This document shows positions 53,908 through 62,803 of a stretch of DNA of 64,000 bases, one piece after another (the stretch's first letter is position 1; each line of letters begins with the position of its first letter). The notes beneath the pieces were generated by a model that did no database searches, was not told the origin of the DNA, and saw only the letters and a list, made by a program, of their open reading frames with translations. Position numbers and translations under genes: made by a program. Source of the DNA: Undibacterium hunanense. GTDB lineage: Bacteria; Pseudomonadota; Gammaproteobacteria; Burkholderiales; Burkholderiaceae_D. The stretch lies in assembly GCF_014284335.1 (NCBI RefSeq), contig NZ_JACOGF010000013.1, positions 62,001 to 126,000 on the forward strand, written 5' to 3'.

Positions 53908-54702
53908 ATGACCATCCCGCATAACCCTTTGCAAAATCATTTGCTGGCAGCTTTGCCGCTGGCAGAATTCGAACGTATCGCAGTTCATCTTGAATTGGTG
54001 GCCTTGCCATTGGGAGAGGCCCTGTATGAAGCCGGTGCCACGCTGAGTTATGTGTATTTCCCGACGACTTCCATCGTTTCACTCTTATATGTGCTTGAAA
54101 ACGGTGCCTCGGCAGAAATTGCGATTGTCGGCAACGAGGGCATACTCGGTATTTCGCTGTTCATGGGCGGTGAGACTACACCCAGTCGTGCAGTGGTACA
54201 GGCTGGCGGCTACGGTTATCGTTTGAAGTCCCAACATCTCAAAGAGGAATTTAATCGTGCCGGGCCCTTCCTGCGTTTGCTGTTGCGCTATACCCAGGCC
54301 CTGATTGCGCAGATGACCCAGACTGCCGTCTGCAACCGCCATCACTCTATAGAGCAGCAACTGTGTCGCTGGTTATTGTTGAGTCTGGACCGTTTACCGA
54401 CAGATTCAGTGTCAATGACGCAAGAACTGATCGCCAATATGCTGGGTGTCAGACGCGAAGGTGTTACTGCTGCTGCCGGTAACATACAAAGAATGGGGCT
54501 GATCAACTATAGTCGCGGCAAGATAGATGTGATTGACCGCCCGGGCCTGGAGAAAGTGGTTTGCGAATGTTATGCCGTCGTCAAACATGAGTTTGACCGT
54601 TTGCTGTCGGACATTCCGCCGGGTGATCCTTTACGGGTGCTCGGATCATCAGATACAGCTGCTGCGACCCACTCGTCAGCCAATGGCCATGCAGATATTT
54701 AA
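53908..54702 (+). CDS. Crp/Fnr-family regulator, copy 2
   Basis: 264 residues with the same layout as copy 1: barrel (YFPTTSIVSLLYVLENGASA), dimer helix (LRLLLRYTQALIAQMTQTAV) and winged helix (MTQELIANMLGVRREGVTAA). A ~25-residue Ser/Thr/Ala-rich tail is added. Sensor residues GNEGILGISLFMGGETTPSR are shared with copies 1 and 3, so the three probably respond to related signals. The 224-bp gap before it holds no gene. Confidence 0.85.
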   Translation: MTIPHNPLQNHLLAALPLAEFERIAVHLELVALPLGEALYEAGATLSYVYFPTTSIVSLLYVLENGASAEIAIVGNEGILGISLFMGGETTPSRAVVQAGGYGYRLKSQHLKEEFNRAGPFLRLLLRYTQALIAQMTQTAVCNRHHSIEQQLCRWLLLSLDRLPTDSVSMTQELIANMLGVRREGVTAAAGNIQRMGLINYSRGKIDVIDRPGLEKVVCECYAVVKHEFDRLLSDIPPGDPLRVLGSSDTAAATHSSANGHADI

Positions 54703-54729
54703 TCATGCTGGTAACTGAGTAAGATCAAT

Positions 54730-54785
54730 TTTAGGTGGGTTTAAGGTTGCTTGAAGGTCGATTTAAGGTCGGATTCAAGCGGCTT
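54730..54785. repeat. Five tandem ~11-bp repeats
   Basis: Units built on TTTAAGGTNGN: TTTTAGGTGGG, TTTAAGGTTGC, TTGAAGGTCGA, TTTAAGGTCGGA and TTCAAGCGGCT, spaced 11-12 bp. They lie ~300 bp upstream of the third Crp/Fnr gene. The unit differs from the repeats upstream of copy 1, so different proteins would bind. Confidence 0.65.
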
Positions 54786-55082
54786 TGACATTAAATCGGC
54801 TTGGTCTGTGCGCTAGCACACAAAGAAATTCTTTCAAAGCTGCGATAGTCTGTTTCTAAGCGAATTAATGACGGCATTGTAACAATGCTGCCAATCCTGT
54901 ATCGGTCTTTGCATTGCGCTGTTGGCGCAGGGCAGAGTTTTTGTGTTTATTTTTCTATATGTGTGATATCGAACAGACAGCGAAATTGTAATTGTTTTAC
55001 AGTTAATCAAGCGGAATATTGTGCGCAGAGTGAAAGTGTGCGTGTTCCTCCTCTTATTCATCATGAAAAGCAGGAGCTTGAT

Positions 55083-55886
55083 ATGGTCGTCCCCAATGAT
55101 CCAAACCAGAATTACCTGTTGGCAGCCTTGCTGGATGCTGAATTTAACCGCTTGTCACCTTACCTTGAGCTGATCCCCATGCCCCTGGGGGATGTCTTGT
55201 ATGAGTCGGGTGGCAAGTTGCAGTATGTGTATTTCCCGACGACGTCCATTGTTTCCCTGCATTATTTGCTGGAAAACGGTGGTTCGTCTGAAATTGCCGG
55301 TGTCGGTAATGAAGGATTGGTAGGTATTTCGCTTTTTATGGGCGGGGACTCCACGCCCAGCCGGGCTGTGGTGCAGACCGGGGGATATGGGTATCGCCTC
55401 AAGTCGCAGATATTGATGGAAGAATTTAATCGTGCCGGGCCCGTATTGCGCTTGTTGCTGCGCTATACGCAGGCATTGATTACCCAGATGTCGCAGACGG
55501 CGGTATGCAATCGCCATCATTCAGTGGAACAGCAATTGTGTCGCTGGCTGTTGCTGACCCTGGACCGGGTGCCCACCAATGAACTGACAATCACGCAGGA
55601 ATTGATTGCCAATATGCTTGGTGTACGGCGCGAGGGAGTGACTGAAGCTGCCGGCAAGTTGCAGACCTATGGCTATATCCGCTACCGTCGAGGCCATATT
55701 ACGGTCGTGGACCGGGGTGGGCTGGAAGAAAGTGTTTGTGAATGTTATGACGTGGTGAAGAAAGAATTTGCCCGCCTTTTATGCGATGTCAGGCAGCGCC
55801 AGGGCGAGCCATCCGCGCTGAATACGGCAGTGTCTTTGCCGCAGGTACGCAAGTTGGGTGTATTGGTGAGCCGTGTAGGTTTATGA
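55083..55886 (+). CDS. Crp/Fnr-family regulator, copy 3
   Basis: 267 residues. The start at 55083 (MVVPNDPNQNYLLAAL) has AGGAG upstream, and the frame further upstream is not used. Barrel, dimer helix and winged helix match copies 1 and 2 (YFPTTSIVSLHYLLENGGSS; LRLLLRYTQALITQMSQTAV; ITQELIANMLGVRREGVTEA). The C-terminal tail of ~35 residues differs from the other copies. The three genes are separate transcription units with 224-380 bp between them. Confidence 0.87.
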   Translation: MVVPNDPNQNYLLAALLDAEFNRLSPYLELIPMPLGDVLYESGGKLQYVYFPTTSIVSLHYLLENGGSSEIAGVGNEGLVGISLFMGGDSTPSRAVVQTGGYGYRLKSQILMEEFNRAGPVLRLLLRYTQALITQMSQTAVCNRHHSVEQQLCRWLLLTLDRVPTNELTITQELIANMLGVRREGVTEAAGKLQTYGYIRYRRGHITVVDRGGLEESVCECYDVVKKEFARLLCDVRQRQGEPSALNTAVSLPQVRKLGVLVSRVGL

Positions 55887-56014
55887 GATGGTGTTTTGAT
55901 TTTTACCGGAATCAATAATAGCGACGTTGCTGTTTTCTTTCAGAAGAATCATGGGGCGCATCTCATGGCTATGAGTGAGTCAAGTCCTATAAATGAAATT
56001 TTTCGAAAGAATGT

Positions 56015-56836
56015 ATGCTGGATGCGGTTGAAATACTGAGTGCAAAGATCCTGATTGTAGATGACCAGGAAGCTAACGTGGTGCTACTGGAGCAGATGCT
56101 GCTCAAGGCTGGATATACCGACGTCAGTTCGACCCTGGACCCGCAGGGGGTCGCTGTTTTGCATGCGGCACACCGGTATGATCTGATTTTACTGAATCTG
56201 CAAATGCCATCCATGGATGGTTTTGAAGTCATTGATTTGCTAAGAGAGCTAAAACAGGAACCCTATTTGCCGGTATTGGTGGTCACTGCTGACACCAGCC
56301 AGCAAATGCAGGCCTTGCTCGCCGGTGTCAGGGATTTTGTCAGCGTGCCTTTTGATTTGATTGTGGTGCAGACGCGCATACGCAATATGCTGGAAGTCAG
56401 GCTGTTATATCAAAAACTGGAAGCCAATAATCTGCGTCTGGAAGAACTGGTTCTGGAGCGCACGGCAGAATTGCGTGCCAGCGAAGCCAGGTTCAAAAGT
56501 TTTACCCAGTTGTCTACCGACTGTTATTGGGAGCAGGATGCCCAGGGCAATTTCACCAGTGTGTCTGGCCCGGTCTTTGAGATGCTGGGCATTGTAGACG
56601 ACCAGATGCAGGGTATCTCGCCCGCCGGCTTGCCAGGCTGGAATGTGGAAGAGCATGCCCAACTGGATGCCAACATCAAAAACCGCCGCCCTTTTCTGGA
56701 TTTCATTTATAGTCGCAAAAGGGAAGATGACAGCATGCAATATCTGCAGGTCAGTGGTGAACCCATATTCGATGCTGCCAGCCGTTTTACCGGCTATCGC
56801 GGAATCGGTGTTGATATTACATTGAAACAGCGTTGA
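56015..56836 (+). CDS. Degenerate receiver-PAS protein
   Basis: 273 residues: receiver-like domain (~10-130), coiled linker (~130-155) and PAS/PAC domain (~156-273). The acidic pair is present (ILIVDDQEAN, Asp16-Asp17), but the phosphorylated Asp is Asn61 (DLILLNLQMPSMDG) and the conserved Lys near the end is Val111 (DFVSVPFD). It therefore cannot be phosphorylated in the usual way. It stops right after the PAC motif (GIGVDITLKQR) where GGDEF, EAL or kinase domains normally follow. It may be a scaffold or sensor for another signalling protein, or a truncated gene. Confidence 0.8.
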   Translation: MLDAVEILSAKILIVDDQEANVVLLEQMLLKAGYTDVSSTLDPQGVAVLHAAHRYDLILLNLQMPSMDGFEVIDLLRELKQEPYLPVLVVTADTSQQMQALLAGVRDFVSVPFDLIVVQTRIRNMLEVRLLYQKLEANNLRLEELVLERTAELRASEARFKSFTQLSTDCYWEQDAQGNFTSVSGPVFEMLGIVDDQMQGISPAGLPGWNVEEHAQLDANIKNRRPFLDFIYSRKREDDSMQYLQVSGEPIFDAASRFTGYRGIGVDITLKQR

Positions 56837-56957
56837 TATAGATCAGCTTACCCGGTTTGGCATATTGCACTATCAACTGATATGTCAGACCATACTGGGA
56901 AACTGCCCGGTCAGCGCTTTGTCGTCGTCATTTCTTGTCGTTATCTTACTTCTGTTC

Positions 56958-58244
56958 ATGACTGATTCAACTTCTATCAAGGCGACACAGGCAGCAGAAT
57001 CGTCCTGGCTGAAAAAACTGGGACCGGGCCTGATTACCGGTGCTGCAGATGATGACCCAAGCGGTATCGCCACATATTCTCAGGCGGGAGCGCAGTTTGG
57101 CTTCAATATGCTGTGGACTGTGCTGTTCACCTATCCATTGATGGTGGGCATACAGGTAGTCAGTGCCCGTATTGGCCGGGTCAGCGGCCATGGGCTGGCA
57201 ACCAATATCCGTCGTCATTATCCTGCCTGGCTGTTATATGCCATTGTCAGTCTGCTGCTGATTGCCAATACCATCAATATCGCAGCGGATGTTTCTGCCA
57301 TGGGCGAAGCGCTGAAACTCTTGATCGGTGGCCAGGCGCACTGGTATGCGGTGGGTTTTGGCGTCATCTCTTTGCTGCTACAGGTGTTTGTGCCTTACCG
57401 GCGCTATGTGAGATTGTTGAAATGGTTGACCCTGGCTTTGCTGGCCTATGTGGCCACGGTGTTTGTGGTGCAGATACATTGGTCCCAGGTCATACAGAAA
57501 GCACTGTTGCCACAACTGTCGTGGAAACCGGAATATGTAACCACCGTGGTGGCCCTGTTTGGTACCACCATCAGTCCCTATCTGTTTTTCTGGCAAGCCT
57601 CGCAGGAAGTGGAAGAGATGGAAGGCGATCCCGCTGCGCGGCCATTGCTGGAAGCACCGGAGCAGGCAGCCGCGAATATGAAGCGCATCAAAATCGATAC
57701 GTATATCGGCATGGCGTTTTCGAATCTGGTGGCTTTCTTTATTATTCTGACGACGGCCGTGACACTGAACATGCACGGCATCAGCGACATACAGACATCT
57801 GCCCAGGCCGCCATGGCCCTGCGCCCCATTGCCGGCGAATTTGCCTTCATGCTGTTCAGTGCGGGCATCATAGGTACCGGCTTGCTGGCCATACCGGTGC
57901 TGGCAGGGTCATCGGCATATGCCATGGCAGGGGCGTTCAAATGGAAGAATAGTCTCGAACGTTCGCCCATGAATGCGAAGCAGTTTTACGCCATTATCGC
58001 GTTATCGACCGTGATTGGCATTGCACTGGGCTTTACCGCCATCGACCCCATCAAAGCCTTGTACTGGAGCGCTGTCATCAATGGCGTCATTTCTGTCCCC
58101 ATCATGATAGTGATGATGCTGATGGCGGCAAGATCCGACATCATGGGACAGTTCGTCATTACCCACAGATTGAAGATATTGGGCTGGCTGGCCACGTTGA
58201 TGATGGCGATTGCAGTGATCGCCATGTTTGCCACCATGTTATAA
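56958..58244 (+). CDS. Nramp-family-like metal transporter
   Basis: 428 residues, about eleven transmembrane helices. Opening LGPGLITGAADDDPSGIATY is the Nramp helix-1 region, but the canonical DPGN is DPSG, and the canonical helix-6 MPHN is replaced by ISPYLFFWQ. This puts it in a divergent clade of the family (Pfam NRAMP) whose substrate is less clear than that of Mn/Fe Nramp. Start taken at the ATG 56958; an upstream TTG would add 31 residues. It follows the receiver-PAS gene after 121 bp. Confidence 0.82.
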   Translation: MTDSTSIKATQAAESSWLKKLGPGLITGAADDDPSGIATYSQAGAQFGFNMLWTVLFTYPLMVGIQVVSARIGRVSGHGLATNIRRHYPAWLLYAIVSLLLIANTINIAADVSAMGEALKLLIGGQAHWYAVGFGVISLLLQVFVPYRRYVRLLKWLTLALLAYVATVFVVQIHWSQVIQKALLPQLSWKPEYVTTVVALFGTTISPYLFFWQASQEVEEMEGDPAARPLLEAPEQAAANMKRIKIDTYIGMAFSNLVAFFIILTTAVTLNMHGISDIQTSAQAAMALRPIAGEFAFMLFSAGIIGTGLLAIPVLAGSSAYAMAGAFKWKNSLERSPMNAKQFYAIIALSTVIGIALGFTAIDPIKALYWSAVINGVISVPIMIVMMLMAARSDIMGQFVITHRLKILGWLATLMMAIAVIAMFATML

Positions 58245-58301
58245 AGCCGGGCATCTATCGTGAATCAATCGTGCACCAATCGTGATAGCGCGAAGGGGCA
58301 T

Positions 58302-59066
58302 TCATTGATATCTGTTCCAGCGCATCAGGCGTTCGTCGGATGCTTCCTTGATCAGGTGTCTGGCTTTCAGACTGTCTTTTTCTACATGCTGACTACCGGT
58401 TTCCAGTTCCATGGCCAGTGCCTGGATGGCGACCGGGTATTCCAGTTCGGCAGATTCTTCCAGCCATTTTCTGGCCTGCAGCATATCCTGCTGTACGCCT
58501 TCACCGGCAGCATAGGCGTTCGACAGTAAAAACATGGCCTGGGCATTGCCTTGCTGGCTGGCGATGGTTAACCACTGGACCGAACCTGCCACATCTTGCC
58601 TTACACCTTGCCCGTATTTGGCCATGCGTGCCAGCATGAAGCTGGCTTTGCCATTTTTGTTTTTTGCTGCGGCTTCATACCATTTCCAGGCTTGCGCATA
58701 ATTCTGTTTCAAACCCAGGCGTTCTTTGTAGTGGGCTTCTGCCAGTTGGAACTGTGCATGGTCATCGCCACCTTGCGCCGCTTTTTCCAGCCACAGCAGG
58801 GCGTCGGCGTAATGTGCTGGTGCGATGGAATAGGCCAGGCCCAGTTCACGCTGGGCGACCGGGTTGCCAGCTTGTGCCCATTGCGTCAGGGCTTGCAGCG
58901 CCGATGGTGATTGGGCATGCAGGGCCTGTATGCCAGCGGATTCGATTTCTGCATTGGCTGGGATGGTGGCAGTTGGCGTGCAGGCGTTCAAAAGAATCAG
59001 AACTGAGGCGGTCAGTGCATATCTTGCGTATCCGGTTTTACTCAGCTTGTACATGGTGGATTGCAT
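58302..59066 (-). CDS. Sel1-repeat lipoprotein
   Basis: 254 residues, start uncertain between 59066 and 59054. Lipobox LLNAC (Cys near residue 29) makes it a lipoprotein. The mature part is a solenoid of Sel1-like repeats, e.g. NPVAQRELGLAYSIAPAHYADALLWLEKAA-type units with AQFQLAEAHY, ASFMLARMAKYGQGVRQD and AMFLLSNAYAAGEGVQQD. Sel1 proteins act as protein-protein scaffolds in envelope or signalling complexes. It converges with the Nramp-like gene. Confidence 0.85.
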   Translation of the reverse strand: MQSTMYKLSKTGYARYALTASVLILLNACTPTATIPANAEIESAGIQALHAQSPSALQALTQWAQAGNPVAQRELGLAYSIAPAHYADALLWLEKAAQGGDDHAQFQLAEAHYKERLGLKQNYAQAWKWYEAAAKNKNGKASFMLARMAKYGQGVRQDVAGSVQWLTIASQQGNAQAMFLLSNAYAAGEGVQQDMLQARKWLEESAELEYPVAIQALAMELETGSQHVEKDSLKARHLIKEASDERLMRWNRYQ

Positions 59067-59101
59067 TATCGATTGCAAAAAGGTAGTGCCTGATGAAAAC
59101 A

Positions 59102-59123
59102 GTACCTCCCGTGAGGGAGGTAC
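59102..59123 (-). terminator. Terminator of the nucleotidase gene
   Basis: GTACCTCCC (59102-59110) pairs perfectly with GGGAGGTAC (59115-59123), 4-base loop. On the minus strand it is followed by TGTTTTC. Confidence 0.7.
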
Positions 59124-59178
59124 ACAGAGCTAAATCAGCGTAAAAAATAAAAGTAAAAACTAAAAATAAAAAACTATT

Positions 59179-61260
59179 TTATTTACTTAAATCTATCGCG
59201 TATTTGGCAAAGCCGCTGGCATCCAGACCACCTTCTGCCTTGACACGACTCAGACCCAGGTTTTGAGCAACTGCCAGTTTGCCAGGCGCAGAACGCAAGA
59301 TCACTGGACCTTTGGTATCGACTTTGACAAAGCTCCAGCTTTGGCCCAGGCCATTACCGGTGCTGGTGACTTTACCCTGTTTTTTCAGGAAATCGCTGAC
59401 CACAGCCTGATTGGCATCTGGTGATTTGATGATGGTTTTACTGCCATCAATACCAGGGAAATTACCGCCGCCGCCAGCACGATAATCATTCGTCGCGACG
59501 ATGAAATCGTCAGTATCAGCGACCACCTTGCCTGCATACGTCAGGTTGACGATACGCTTGCCACCTGCTTGCGTCACATCGATCTGATACTTCAATGCAT
59601 TGTTGTCAGCATAGAAGACATCGTAGTTGAAGATGGTTGAATACGATGGCACCAGGTCTTGCTCGGCTGTCAGTGCGGGGTCGATCTGGGCAAATTGTTT
59701 CGCTGCTGTTTCCAGCCAGTTTTTCAAATCCAGGCCCTTGATTTTGACTGCCTGCAAGTTGTTGTTGCCGTACAGGTAAAGGTCACCCGGATTGCGTACT
59801 TGCAGGCCAAATGGCGCTGCCGGCGTGGCATTGGGGGCGACATCCGTAAAGTCAGTAGGACCGTTGCGGCCCGCCTTGAACGGCGCGCTACAAGAAATGA
59901 CCGGGATGGATTTGTAGCTGGCTATCGTGGCATCGGTCGAATTGGCGATAAAGTTTTTCACATAATCGATTTGTGCCTGGTTGACGATCTGGATAGCTGT
60001 CACATCACCAACCAGAGAGAAATAGGCAGACATCTGGAAGTCGGTCGTTGTGCCCAGCGGCTGGGTGGCATAGTTGATGGTGGCTTTGTGTTCAGTATCC
60101 ACCAGTGGTGCAATCGACGCGTCTGCATCAACGATGTTGGTGCCATCCTTGTACTTGAAACCGCGTGCTTCGACATTGGTCAGGTCTTTTTGCACGACCC
60201 ATTTGCCGCCCTGGTATTTGAGTACCAGTTGTATGATGCCCAGGCGACGGCCCCAGCTTTGTGCCATGACTGCTGGCACGCCGTTGACCAGACCCTTGAC
60301 GGAATCAACCTGTGCGGTTGGCAATGCAGCCAGCGAAGCGTCAATGGCAGGTGCGCCGACTTCTTTACCTTTGGGGAAAATCAAATGAGAGTGACCCAGC
60401 ATCAAGGCATCGATGCCTGTGGATGTCAGGTACAGGCTGCCGTTTTCCATTTTTGGGCTGTATGGCGACGCATCCAGGCCGCCATGTGACAGTGCTACGA
60501 CCAGGTCAGCCCCTTTGCTGCGCATTTCAGGTATGTATTTGTTGGCGGATTCCTGCAAGCCATTCACCATGACCTTGCCTGCCAGGTATTTCTGATCCCA
60601 ATCCATGATTTGTGGTGGGGCAAAGCCGATGATGCCGACATTGAGCTTGACGCTCATGCTGCTGCCGTCCGGTTTGGTGGCAGTGAATTGCTTGCCGACG
60701 ATAGAGTAGGGATTGAAGATGGGTTTTTGGTTGACGGCACCGACTACATTGGACAATACCAATGGAAAGCTGGGTGAGCCGCAGGTGCCGGCTTTGCTGA
60801 CATCGGGCAGGCCGAAATCCGTATTGGTAATCTGGCTCAGGAAATTCAAACCATAGTTAAATTCATGATTGCCCATGCTGGCACCATCATATTTCAATGC
60901 ATTCATGACCTTGTACACGGCCAGCGTACCGCTACAGGTTACTGGCGCTGCCAATGCCTGGTAGTCGCCCAGCAAGGTACCCTGAATGACATCGCCATCA
61001 TCCAGCAGCACGTTATTCGGGTTTTCGGCACGTGCGCCATTGATCAGTGTTGCGGTTCTTTCCAGGCCAAGACTAGTATCTGCCTTCAGGCCATAGTAGT
61101 CATAGCTGAGTATGTTCTGGTGGATATCGGTGGTTTCCAGCAGGGCGACCTTGAGTATGGTTCCTTCCGGGACGGCATTCGGGTCAACCACAGGATTACT
61201 GCTGCTGCAACCGGCCAGCGCTATCGCTGCAACGGGTGGCAGCCAGGCAAATTTTTTCAT
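59179..61260 (-). CDS. Periplasmic 5'-nucleotidase / 2',3'-cyclic phosphodiesterase, lipoprotein
   Basis: 693 residues, start at 61260 with AGAGAG upstream. Lipobox AIALAGC anchors it as a lipoprotein. N-terminal metallophosphatase domain: TTDIHQNILSYDYYG, DDGDVIQG, SMGNHEFNYG, VVALSHGG and MLGHSHLIFP carry the two-metal site. C-terminal 5'-nucleotidase domain (~400-640) with FNYDVFY-type stacking aromatic residues. The DIHQNILSYDYY form is most like CpdB-type 2',3'-cyclic-nucleotide 2'-phosphodiesterase/3'-nucleotidases, which release nucleosides from RNA breakdown outside the membrane. Exact substrate choice is uncertain. Confidence 0.88.
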   Translation of the reverse strand: MKKFAWLPPVAAIALAGCSSSNPVVDPNAVPEGTILKVALLETTDIHQNILSYDYYGLKADTSLGLERTATLINGARAENPNNVLLDDGDVIQGTLLGDYQALAAPVTCSGTLAVYKVMNALKYDGASMGNHEFNYGLNFLSQITNTDFGLPDVSKAGTCGSPSFPLVLSNVVGAVNQKPIFNPYSIVGKQFTATKPDGSSMSVKLNVGIIGFAPPQIMDWDQKYLAGKVMVNGLQESANKYIPEMRSKGADLVVALSHGGLDASPYSPKMENGSLYLTSTGIDALMLGHSHLIFPKGKEVGAPAIDASLAALPTAQVDSVKGLVNGVPAVMAQSWGRRLGIIQLVLKYQGGKWVVQKDLTNVEARGFKYKDGTNIVDADASIAPLVDTEHKATINYATQPLGTTTDFQMSAYFSLVGDVTAIQIVNQAQIDYVKNFIANSTDATIASYKSIPVISCSAPFKAGRNGPTDFTDVAPNATPAAPFGLQVRNPGDLYLYGNNNLQAVKIKGLDLKNWLETAAKQFAQIDPALTAEQDLVPSYSTIFNYDVFYADNNALKYQIDVTQAGGKRIVNLTYAGKVVADTDDFIVATNDYRAGGGGNFPGIDGSKTIIKSPDANQAVVSDFLKKQGKVTSTGNGLGQSWSFVKVDTKGPVILRSAPGKLAVAQNLGLSRVKAEGGLDASGFAKYAIDLSK

Positions 61261-61665
61261 ACATTCTCTCTGAATAAACATCGCATTGAATGAGCAATTA
61301 GGGGCGTCGTTGAAGCTGCTGGCTTAATTTGGTAAAAGCAAGGCAGGCAAGCCATACACGACAAGTGCGCGATTATCATGACAAATTATGTCTATGGCAT
61401 GACATACTATTAACGTAATACTGGGTATCATGAAATAATGATATTCATGGGGGTTAATTCGTTTTTCTTTTGTCTATATGCGCTGAAAGTAAGTAGGAAA
61501 ATGTATCTGTTCAATAGAGGAATTGGAAGGAAGGTGATTGCTGAATTATTTCCTTACCAATTTCTGTCGAACTTGCATGTGGGCATACGCCTTTTCCAAA
61601 TATAATCTGGCACCTGTTATGCATTTTCAATTCCGTGTTTCCGGATTTCATTACCAAGCAAACTC
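61261..61665. other. Gap between divergent nucleotidase and patatin genes
   Basis: Promoter-bearing region for both genes, AT-rich near 61380-61470. No gene or strong repeat recognised. Confidence 0.4.
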
Positions 61666-62649
61666 ATGTCGCTTTCATTTCTGTTTTCTCCCCGTACTTT
61701 GATACCTGCTTCCACGGCTGCAAAACCTGCAAGCAAGCCGGTATGGAGACGTTTGTTTTTGTCTGCGCTGCTGATGGCAGGTATTAGTGCCTGTAACACT
61801 GCGCCACAACAGCCTGCTCCTGTGGTCGCACCGGCAATTCCAGTCGCCAAGACCCTCAAGCCCATACGCATAGGTCTGGCGCTGGGTGGTGGTGCTGCGC
61901 GTGGTTTTGCCCATATCGGCGTGATCAAGGCGCTGGAATCACAGGGCATCTTTGCTGATGTGATCGTCGGCACCAGTGCCGGCAGTGTGGTTGGTGCCAT
62001 GTATGCGGCAGGCAATAACGGTTTTACCATGCAAAAAATGGCACTGGATATGGATGAGGCGACGATCTCTGACTGGTCTTTGCCACTGTTTTCCAAATCC
62101 AGCGGTGTCTTGAAGGGCGATGCCTTGCAGACCTATGTCAATCGTCTGGTTGTACAGGCACCGATAGAAAAACTGCGCAAGCCTTTTGGTGCGGTGGCAA
62201 CCGATCTGGCGACCGGGCATGCGGTACTTTTCCAGCGCGGTAATACCGGTGCTGCAGTGCGTGCGTCGTCAGCTGTGCCTGGCGTCTTTCAGCCGGTAAA
62301 AATCAATGATCGCCTGTACGTGGATGGTGGTCTGGTATCGCCGGTGCCGGTGCGTTTTGCTCGCGAAATGGGGGCCGATATTGTGATTGCCGTGAATATT
62401 TCTGCGCAACCAGAAGCGCTGGTATCCAACGGCACGCTGGATGTGCTGCTGCAAACCGTAGCCATTATGGGCCAAAGCATCAATCAGTTTGAATTGAAGC
62501 AGGCAGAAATCGTTATCCGGCCAGAGTTACCAGGCATGAAGGGAAATGATTTTGCCGGCAGGAACCTGGCGATACTGGCGGGTGAAAAAGCTGCCATGGC
62601 GATGATGCCAGAAATCAAACAGAAAATTAAGGCGATGCAGGAACGTTGA
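61666..62649 (+). CDS. Patatin-like phospholipase, lipoprotein (RssA-like)
   Basis: 327 residues. N-terminus has an extended signal ending MAGISAC, a lipobox. Patatin fold: oxyanion hole GLALGGGAARGFAHIG, nucleophile GTSAGSV with Ser in a GxSxG elbow, and DGGLVSPVP with the catalytic Asp of the Ser-Asp dyad. The group resembles RssA/YchK-type bacterial patatins, which act on phospholipids or related acyl esters. A hairpin terminator lies 41 bp downstream. Location would be the periplasmic face of the envelope if the signal is used. Confidence 0.88.
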   Translation: MSLSFLFSPRTLIPASTAAKPASKPVWRRLFLSALLMAGISACNTAPQQPAPVVAPAIPVAKTLKPIRIGLALGGGAARGFAHIGVIKALESQGIFADVIVGTSAGSVVGAMYAAGNNGFTMQKMALDMDEATISDWSLPLFSKSSGVLKGDALQTYVNRLVVQAPIEKLRKPFGAVATDLATGHAVLFQRGNTGAAVRASSAVPGVFQPVKINDRLYVDGGLVSPVPVRFAREMGADIVIAVNISAQPEALVSNGTLDVLLQTVAIMGQSINQFELKQAEIVIRPELPGMKGNDFAGRNLAILAGEKAAMAMMPEIKQKIKAMQER

Positions 62650-62690
62650 TTGCAGGTTGGGGCTTGCGATTTGCTTGATTTTTGTTGATA

Positions 62691-62713
62691 GGGCGGAGCA
62701 ATTGCTCTGCCCT
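62691..62713 (+). terminator. Hairpin terminator after the patatin gene
   Basis: GGGCGGAGCA (62691-62700) pairs with TGCTCTGCCC (ending 62712), one wobble pair, followed by TTATTG. Confidence 0.6.
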
Positions 62714-62803
62714 TATTGTTTGTGCGCGGGTTTTTTGAGAGGTTTGGCTGCGCCTGATCTGGCGCGACAGATATAACCGGGAATTGTGGGTGATTGCGGT
62801 GAG

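Noticed and set aside
55965..56039. 24-codon frame MAMSESSPINEIFRKN... before the receiver-PAS gene
   Set aside because: Out of frame with the main gene and without a ribosome site; could be a leader peptide but there is no support.
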